Assembly: GCA_963796225.1 (NCBI GenBank)
Contig: CAWCLK010000033.1
Coordinates: forward strand, 55,992-119,991
DNA length: 64,000 nt
Source of the DNA: CAWCLK01 sp963796225
Lineage (GTDB): Bacteria; Actinomycetota; Nitriliruptoria; Nitriliruptorales; Nitriliruptoraceae
Reading direction: 5' to 3'
Positions 58,177 through 64,000 of this stretch are shown here, piece after piece. Positions within the stretch are counted from its first letter, which is position 1; the number at the start of each line of letters is the position of its first letter. Below the pieces are notes generated by a model. It did not search any database, had not been told where the DNA came from, and saw only the letters and a program-made list of their open reading frames with translations. The position numbers and the translations under genes are program-made.

Positions 58177-60858
58177 ATGCCCGCAGACGCTCCCGCCGAC
58201 GATCGTCTCGCTGCTGCCGACGTGGCGGTCGAGACGCCGGACCGGCTCGACACGCCGCCGCACGCCCTGCCCGGCGAGCAGGTCGCCGCCGCCTTCGGGG
58301 TCGAACGCTCCCGCGGGCTGTCGGCCGACGAGGTCGAACGCCGCCGTCAGCAGTACGGCCGCAACGAGCTGCCCGAGGGCGAGAAGCGCCCGAAGTGGAA
58401 GCTGCTGCTCGACCAGTTCCGCAACGTGCTGATCCTGGTGCTGATGGGCGCGGCGGGGCTGTCGGCGATCGTCGGCGATCTCAAGGACGCCATCGTCATC
58501 GCCGTCGTGCTGAGCCTCAACGCCGTCATCGGGTTCGTGCAGGAGCTGCGTGCCGAGGCCAGCGTCGAGGCGCTCAAGCGGATGATCAGCACGACCGCGC
58601 GGGTGCGGCGGGACGGCCGTGTGGTCGAGCTCGACGCCACCGAGCTGGTCCCCGGTGACGTGGTGCTGCTCGACGCCGGCGACCGCGCCCCGGCCGACGG
58701 GCGCCTGCTGACCTCCTCGACCCTCGAGCTGGACGAGTCGGCGCTGACCGGCGAGTCGTTGCCGTCGACCAAGGACGCCCGGGCCGAGGTCGAGCCGGAC
58801 GTCGGGCTCGGTGACCGTCCCACGATGGTGCACATGCAGTCGGCGGTCACCCGGGGCCGCGGCGAGATGGTGGTGACGTCGACGGGCTCCGGCACCGCGA
58901 TCGGCCAGATCGCCGGGCTGCTGTCGACCACCGAGGAGAAGCGCACGCCCCTGCAGGAGCAGGTGGACGTGCTCGGCAAGCGCCTGGCCGTGGTGGCCGG
59001 CCTCGCCGTCGGGGCGTACGTGGTCGTCGGGTTGGTCACCGGTGACGACCTCGACGAGGTGCTGCTCACGGCCGTCGCGCTGGCGGCCGCAGCCATTCCC
59101 GAGGGCCTGCCGGCGGTGCTGGCCGTCACGCTGGCCGTCGGGATGCGTGTGCTGGCCCGGGCCAACGCGGTCGTGAAGAAGATGGCGGCGGTGGAGACCC
59201 TCGGGTCGACCACGGTGGTCTGCACCGACAAGACCGGCACGCTGACCCAGCACCAGCTGACGGTGGTGTCGACGTGGCGCGGCGACCACCACGACACCAC
59301 GCCGGGGGACGAGCCGACCGACTCGACGCTGCTGCTGGGCGGGGCGCTGTGCAACGACGCCGAGGTCGACGACGAACGCGCGGTCGGCGACCCGACCGAC
59401 ATCGCCTTCGTGCGGTGGGCCCGGGACCGGGGCGTCGACGTGGACGCCCTGCGGGACGAGCGCGAGCGCGTCGCCCAGTTGCCCTTCACCTCCGAGCAGC
59501 GGTTCATGGCCACGGTCCACCCCGTCGAGGACGGCCTCCGGCTGCTGCTCAAGGGGGCCCCCGAGACCGTGCTCGAGCGCTGCGCCACCGTGGCCGGTCG
59601 TGACGTCGACGGCGAGCAGGACGACGTCCACGGGGCGATCGAGCGCTTCGCCGAGGAGGGTCAGCGGGTGCTCGCCGTCGCCAGCCGCGACCTCGCCGAG
59701 GGCGAGGACCCCGAGCAGGCCGTCCAGGACCCCTCGGGCCTGGACCTGGTCGGGCTCGTCGGCCTGGTGGACCCGCCCCGCGACGAGGCCGCGCAGGCCG
59801 TCGACACCGCCCAGGCCGCCGGGGTGCGCGTGATCATGCTGACCGGCGACCACCGCAGGACCGCGGCCGCCATCGGTCGCCAGGTCGGGATCCCCGGTCG
59901 GGCCATCGAGGGCCGCGAGGTCGGCGAGACGCCCGACGGCCAGCTCGCCGAGCTGCTGTCCGACGTCGGCGTGGTCGCCCGCGTCGAGCCCGAGCACAAG
60001 CTGCGCATCGTCCAGGCCCTGCAGGACGACGGCCAGGTGGTCGGCATGACCGGCGACGGCGTCAACGACGGCCCCGCCCTGAAGGCCGCCAACATCGGCA
60101 TCGCCATGGGGATCACCGGCACCGAGGTCGCCAAGGAGGCGGCCACGATGATCCTCTCCGACGACAACTTCGCCACGATCATCCGCGCCATCGAACGTGG
60201 GCGCGGGATCTACGAGAACATCCTGACGTTCCTGCGGTTCCAGCTGACCACCAGCTTCGGTGCCGTCCTGACCGTCCTGATGGCCCCGCTGCTCGGCCTG
60301 GCCGCCCCGATGACCGCGCTGCAGGTCCTGTTCGTCAACATCATCGCGGACGGCCCTCCGGCGATGGCGCTGGGCGTCGACCCGGCCCGCGACGGGCTGA
60401 TGCAGGACCCGCCCCGCCGCCCCGGGACGGCGCTGCTGCCCGGCAAGCGGTTGGTCTGGCTGGCCGGCACGGCCGTGTGGATGACGGCGGTGACCCTGGG
60501 CATGCTCGTGTGGGCCGAGGACGCGTACTCGGCCGAGATCGCCGGGACCATGGCGTTCACGACCTTCGTGCTGCTGCAGGTGGTCAACGTGCTCAACGTC
60601 CGCAGCGAACGCGACTCCGCGCTGCGCCGCCGCACCAGCACCAACCGCTGGCTGGCCGGTGCGATCGGCGGCGTGGTCGTGCTCCAGGTGCTGGTCGTGC
60701 ACCTGGGCCCGCTGCAGTCGCTGTTCGACACCGTCGCGCTGGACGCCGCCCAGTGGGCGATCTGCGCCGGGGCCGCCGTGACGGTCCTCGTGTTCGACGA
60801 GCTGCGCAAGCTGATCCGCCGCACCGTGTCCCCGGTCAAGCACGAGGGCACGGTGTAG
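58177..60858 (+). CDS. P2A-type cation ATPase, SPCA/PMR1-like (probable Mn2+/Ca2+ efflux)
   Basis: 893 residues, one frame, from ATG 58177 with GGAG upstream. Actuator LTGESLP; M4 AAIPEGLPAVLAVTLAVGMR; phosphorylation site CTDKTGTLTQH; nucleotide domain LLLKGAPETVLER; hinge MLTGDHRRTAAAIGRQVGIP and VGMTGDGVNDGPALKAANIG. M5 reads FQLTTSFGAVLTVLMAP and M6 QVLFVNIIADGPPAMALGVD. M5 lacks the SNxGE glutamate of SERCA and instead resembles the STS pattern of PMR1/SPCA, so one transported ion per cycle is expected. Both the subfamily and the manganese riboswitch upstream point to Mn2+ (and/or Ca2+) export. Confidence 0.9.
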   Translation: MPADAPADDRLAAADVAVETPDRLDTPPHALPGEQVAAAFGVERSRGLSADEVERRRQQYGRNELPEGEKRPKWKLLLDQFRNVLILVLMGAAGLSAIVGDLKDAIVIAVVLSLNAVIGFVQELRAEASVEALKRMISTTARVRRDGRVVELDATELVPGDVVLLDAGDRAPADGRLLTSSTLELDESALTGESLPSTKDARAEVEPDVGLGDRPTMVHMQSAVTRGRGEMVVTSTGSGTAIGQIAGLLSTTEEKRTPLQEQVDVLGKRLAVVAGLAVGAYVVVGLVTGDDLDEVLLTAVALAAAAIPEGLPAVLAVTLAVGMRVLARANAVVKKMAAVETLGSTTVVCTDKTGTLTQHQLTVVSTWRGDHHDTTPGDEPTDSTLLLGGALCNDAEVDDERAVGDPTDIAFVRWARDRGVDVDALRDERERVAQLPFTSEQRFMATVHPVEDGLRLLLKGAPETVLERCATVAGRDVDGEQDDVHGAIERFAEEGQRVLAVASRDLAEGEDPEQAVQDPSGLDLVGLVGLVDPPRDEAAQAVDTAQAAGVRVIMLTGDHRRTAAAIGRQVGIPGRAIEGREVGETPDGQLAELLSDVGVVARVEPEHKLRIVQALQDDGQVVGMTGDGVNDGPALKAANIGIAMGITGTEVAKEAATMILSDDNFATIIRAIERGRGIYENILTFLRFQLTTSFGAVLTVLMAPLLGLAAPMTALQVLFVNIIADGPPAMALGVDPARDGLMQDPPRRPGTALLPGKRLVWLAGTAVWMTAVTLGMLVWAEDAYSAEIAGTMAFTTFVLLQVVNVLNVRSERDSALRRRTSTNRWLAGAIGGVVVLQVLVVHLGPLQSLFDTVALDAAQWAICAGAAVTVLVFDELRKLIRRTVSPVKHEGTV

Positions 60859-60893
60859 CGGGGCGGGGCGAGGCCGCCCCGCCCGGGCCGCAT

Positions 60894-60933
60894 TGGGTGC
60901 ATGAGTGGCGCTCAGGCCTCGTTCATGCACCCA
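60894..60933. repeat. Palindromic 40-bp intergenic repeat, copy 2
   Basis: tgggtgcatga (60894-60904) and tcatgcaccca (60923-60933) lie in the convergent gap between the ATPase and SMP-30 genes. Arms, the GTGG after the left arm and the 18-base loop length match 51483-51522. Confidence 0.8.
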
Positions 60934-60954
60934 GGACTGAGGGGCGCGGCCCGC

Positions 60955-61964
60955 TTACAGGCGGTAGCGCAGGATCGAGGCGGACTCGAGCGAGCCGATG
61001 TAGAGCCAGCCGTCGTGCTCGCGCGCCCCGGTGGCGACGATGAAGTCGTGGCCGTGGGACTGCAGGTTGTGGGTGAGGTGGCCGTCCCGGTCGTAGCCGA
61101 AGACGATCGCCTCCTTGGCGGGTCCGGGCTGCACGGCGTCGGGGAGGTTCCAGACGACCTTGCGCAGCGCGGGCGGCTTGTCGAGCAGCATGTCCAGCAG
61201 CTTGTTGCGGCTGGAGGCGACCGCGCACCAGATCGTCCCGGACGGGCCGGTGGAGAGGTTGTCGGGGAAGCCGGGCATCTCGGCGAAGACGTCCGAGCGG
61301 CCCTGCTTCTCGCCGGTCAGCCACAGCCGGACGATGCGGTACATGCCGGTCTCGGCCACCAGGACGAAGTCGCCCTGCGGGTCGAGCGCGACGCCGTTGG
61401 CGAAGTGCAGGCCGTCCATGACGGTCTCGAGCGTGCCGTCGGGGTCGCGGCGGAACAGCCGCCCCGTGCCCGAGTGCTCGATGATGTCGCCCTTGTAGTG
61501 GTGCACGGGGAAGTTGCGGGACGAGTCGGTGAACCAGATCGTCCCGTCGTCGGCCACCGCGGCGTTGTTGGTGCACTTCAGTGCACGCCGTCGACCTCGG
61601 TGACCAGGTCCTCGACCTCGCCGGTGTCGGGCGCGACGGCCAGCAGGCCGCGGTCGGCGTCGCAGACCAGCAGGCGACCGTCGGGCAGCAGCTCGATCCC
61701 GAGCGGCCGTCCGCCGGTGCGGGCGACGCGTTCGACGGTGTCGCCCTCGTTGGTGATGCGCAGGATCGAGCCGTCGAGCGTGCCCGTGTAGAGGGTCCCG
61801 TCGTCGGTGAGCACGACGTCCTCGGGGCCGGTGTCGGGGACCGGCCACAGCTCGCCGTCGGCCAGGCGCTGGTTGTGGGCGTGGTCGCCGGTCAGGCCCG
61901 GGTCCGGCGGCGGGGTCCAGACCTGGGGGTCGACCGGGGGCTTGGGGACGGTGCGGTGGCTCAC
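60955..61964 (-). CDS. SMP-30/strictosidine synthase-like beta-propeller (frameshifted)
   Basis: GTG 61964 overlaps the upstream stop (GTGA) and has AGGAG before it. N-terminal blades: LWPVPDTGPEDVVLTDDGTL, YTGTLDGSILRITNEGDTVE, RPLGIELLPDGRLLVCDADR, GLLAVAPDTGEVEDLVTEV. A frame change near 61580 leads to KCTNNAAVADDGTIWFTDSS, FANGVALDPQGDFVLVAETG, PGFPDNLSTGPSGTIWCAVA, and the end LYIGSLESASILRYRL. The PDNL and FTDSS patterns match SMP-30/adipocyte plasma membrane-associated-protein-like lactonases. About 336 residues; substrate unknown. Confidence 0.82.
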
Positions 61965-62770
61965 GATGTGCTCCTGGGTGGGAGGTCGGGAGAGATGTCG
62001 GGGGCGGCGTCCGGGTCGGAGTCGGCCGGGGCGGACTGTGCCACCTCGGCGGAGGAGGCCGCGTGCTCGGCGTCGCCGAGCGGCCCCTTCACGCGGTCGT
62101 CGAGCTGGGCGATGCGGTCCTGGTGGCCGTACAGCAGCAGGGTGTCGCCGGCGTGCACGGCCAGCGTGCCCTTCGGGGCGCCGTCGTAGCCGCCGTTACG
62201 ACGGTGCACCCCGAGCACGAGGATGCCCTCGTCGTTGAGCCGCATCTCGGCCAGCGTCGAGTCGCAGACCCAGTCGGCCTCCTCGACCAGCAGCTCGGCG
62301 ATCGAGTAGCCGCCGTGGATGTCCATCAACGACTCGACGTCGCGGACCTCGAGGTCGGTGTAGCGGCGCAGGCCGGCGCGGATCACCCGCGACAGGACGC
62401 GGTCGACGGGGCGCAACTTCATGATCCAGAGCAGGGCGAGGATGCCGACGACGAGGCCGCCGAGCGCGAGGACCGGGTTCCTGGTGGTCGCGTTCTCCTG
62501 GGCCGCCCCGATGGCGATCGTCCCGATGACGGACACGATCCCGGCCGACCCCGTCAGCATCAGCAGCATCACGATCCGGCGGCGGACCGGGTGGGTCACG
62601 ATCGACTCGGACTCGGTGGTCGTGAACCCGGCGCCGGTCAGGGCGGAGCGCGCCTGGAACCGGGCCTGCTCGCGCGACATGCCGGTCAGCGTCAGGGCCG
62701 TGGTGGCGACGCGGCCGACCAGCATCGAGATCAGCACGATCACCAGGACCGGCAGGACGGTCATCAGCAC
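61961..62770 (-). CDS. Membrane protein with TrkA-C (RCK_C) domain
   Basis: GTG 62770 follows AGGAGG. 269 residues. About three transmembrane helices (TVLPVLVIVLISMLVGRVAT, VRRRIVMLLMLTGSAGIVSV, NPVLALGGLVVGILALLWIM) are followed by a TrkA-C/RCK_C module (SIAELLVEEADWVCDSTLAE, MRLNDEGILVLGVHRRNGGY, PKGTLAVHAGDTLLLYGHQD, RIAQLDDRVKG) and a disordered acidic tail. Without the pore or TrkA-N domain it is not a complete K+ channel; it may sense a nucleotide such as c-di-AMP and regulate transport. Overlaps the SMP-30 gene. Confidence 0.8.
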   Translation of the reverse strand: MLMTVLPVLVIVLISMLVGRVATTALTLTGMSREQARFQARSALTGAGFTTTESESIVTHPVRRRIVMLLMLTGSAGIVSVIGTIAIGAAQENATTRNPVLALGGLVVGILALLWIMKLRPVDRVLSRVIRAGLRRYTDLEVRDVESLMDIHGGYSIAELLVEEADWVCDSTLAEMRLNDEGILVLGVHRRNGGYDGAPKGTLAVHAGDTLLLYGHQDRIAQLDDRVKGPLGDAEHAASSAEVAQSAPADSDPDAAPDISPDLPPRSTS

Positions 62771-62880
62771 CGCAGGCCTCCTGGGTGGTCGTGCGCGGGT
62801 CGGCGCCCCTCGAGGGTATGGATCGTCCGGCGGCCAGTAGCCTCGGGCGCCCGTCCGTCCTGCCGTCGCGAGGTACGCCG

Positions 62881-64000
62881 ATGATCGACCCGGTCCGACT
62901 CCGCGAGGACCTCGACGCCACCGCCGAGGCCCTGGCCCGCCGGGGCGTGTCCCGCGACCAGGTCCAGCGACTGGCCGACCTCGAGGCCGAACGGCGCGAG
63001 AAGATCGCCGCCGTCGACCAGGCCCGGGCCGAGCAGAAGGAGGCGAGCAAGGGGATCGGGGCGGCCTCGCCCGAGGAGCGCCCCGCCATGATCGAGCAGG
63101 CCAGCCGGCTCAAGCAGGCCGTGGCCGACCTCGAGGCCGAGCTCGACGCCGCCATCCGCGCGTTCGACGACGCGATCGTGGGGATCCCGAACCTGCCCCA
63201 CCCCGACGCCCCGCCCGGGCAGGAGGGCGAGGGCGTGGTCGTGCGCACGGTCGGCGAGAAGCCCACCTTCGACCACGACGTCAAGGACCACGTCGACCTG
63301 CTGACCGACGCCGGGGCGCTGGACCTCGAACGCGCCGCGAAGGTGTCGGGGTCGCGGTTCTTCTACCTGCTGGGCGACGCGGTCAAGCTCGAGTTCGGGC
63401 TGGTGCAGTACGCGCTGGACATCGCCTCCCGGCACGGCCACGTCCCGGTGATGGTGCCGACGCTGGTTCGCCGCGAGGCGATGTACGGCACCGGGTTCCT
63501 GCCCACCGACGAGCAGCAGATCTTCCGTACCGACGACCGCGACGACCTGTACCTGGTCGGCACCGCCGAGGTGCCGCTGGCCGGCATGCACCTCGACGAG
63601 ATCGTCGAGCCGCCGCTGCGCTACGTGGGCTACTCGCCCTGCTACCGCCGCGAGGCCGGCACCTACGGCAAGGACACCCGCGGGATCCTGCGCGTCCACC
63701 AGTTCGAGAAGGTCGAGCTGTTCTCCTTCGTCGAGCCGCGAGGACTCGAACGCCGAGCACGAGCGGCTGCTGTCGATCGAGGAGGAGGTGTTCACCGGGC
63801 TGGGGCTGCACTACCAGGTGGTGGACATCCCGGTCGGTGACCTCGGGGCGTCCGCGGCCCGCAAGTTCGACATCGAGGCGTGGATGCCGGGCCAGGAGGC
63901 CTACCGCGAGGTGACCTCCACCTCGAACACCACCGACTACCAGGCGCGCCGGCTGACGTGCCGGTACCGCACCGAGGACGGCTCGACCGCGCTGGTGCAC
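62881..64000 (+). CDS. serS: Seryl-tRNA synthetase (partial, frameshifted)
   Basis: ATG 62881: MIDPVRLREDLDATAEALAR. The N-terminal tRNA-binding coiled coil spans residues ~30-110 (ADLEAERREKIAAVDQARAE). Class II catalytic core: GSRFFYLLGDAVKLEFGLVQ, VPVMVPTLVRREAMYGTGFL, YLVGTAEVPLAGMHLDEIVE, YSPCYRREAGTYGKDTRGIL, RVHQFEKVELFSFVEP (motif 2). A frame change near 63740 leads to EHERLLSIEEEVFTGLGLHY, KFDIEAWMPGQEAYREVTST and SNTTDYQARRL. The window ends before motif 3. Charges tRNA-Ser (and tRNA-Sec where present). Confidence 0.93.

Noticed and set aside
57865..60930. A ~1000-codon open frame antisense to the P-type ATPase
   Set aside because: The ATPase on the plus strand has every P-type motif in order; the antisense product is His/Gly/Arg-rich with no recognisable domain.

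Overview
The window is about 64 kb of very GC-rich DNA whose gene content points to an actinobacterium (Actinomycetota). Supporting features are mycobacterial-type fatty-acid genes (FadE23/FadE24, FadA2, FabG4 and HtdX homologues), a dnaK-grpE-dnaJ-hspR heat-shock locus, and DUF2510, BTAD, LytR-CpsA-Psr and CsbD proteins. A deep-branching lineage such as Nitriliruptoria or Euzebyia is possible, but that is inference. The window is ordinary chromosome: I found no prophage, insertion sequence, CRISPR array, rRNA or tRNA. More than twenty genes, including essential ones (clpB, dnaJ, pheA, serS), are broken by single-base indels in the middle of well-conserved domains, so the sequence very probably carries uncorrected base-calling errors. 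I give such genes as one feature and state where the frame changes.

Layout. 1-1950: the start of a membrane protein, then a DUF559-like gene and a small convergent gene bracketed by two copies of a 101-bp double-palindrome repeat. 1952-8442: a beta-oxidation cluster, with fadE24-fadE23 leftwards and fadA2-fabG4-htdX rightwards from a control region holding two 17-bp palindromes. 8500-12572: housekeeping and small genes (DUF2461, DUF2510/CD225 with DUF2752, peptide deformylase, an ACT regulator, a DUF192 lipoprotein). 12771-16776: a histidine kinase, an Rcp1-like receiver and a receiver-kinase hybrid with overlapping ends, followed by a 54-residue membrane protein. 16900-21795: dnaK-hsp20-grpE-dnaJ-hspR. 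21812-26021: a KaiC-like ATPase with its receiver protein, an LCP protein, a thioesterase and a lipoprotein. 26172-28767: clpB.

28847-34757: a leftward block of four secreted cell-wall-binding-repeat 2 (CWB2) proteins, with a lipoprotein and a CsbD protein between the two pairs and a BTAD regulator at its head. Within each pair the first ~490 bp are nearly identical and the remainder is unrelated, with the change at an LDG-K/Q-D/H motif. This is the most unusual feature of the window.

34870-42071: an MFS transporter, a PPOX-fold protein, dodecin, a MerR/B12 (CarH-like) regulator, and a PspC kinase/regulator pair divergent from a PspC-LiaF protein. 42221-48336: purA, purD and purC with interspersed genes. 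48452-49801: a degenerate M23 protein and a DsrE protein. 50029-55546: a branched-chain amino-acid ABC transporter (livK, then livH-M-G-F on the other strand) whose LivH carries an exported N-terminal domain. 55636-58001: a LarC-like protein, DUF4446 and prephenate dehydratase. 58041-60858: a yybP-ykoY-type manganese riboswitch before an SPCA/PMR1-like P-type ATPase. 60955-64000: an SMP-30-like protein, a TrkA-C membrane protein and serS, which is cut by the window edge.
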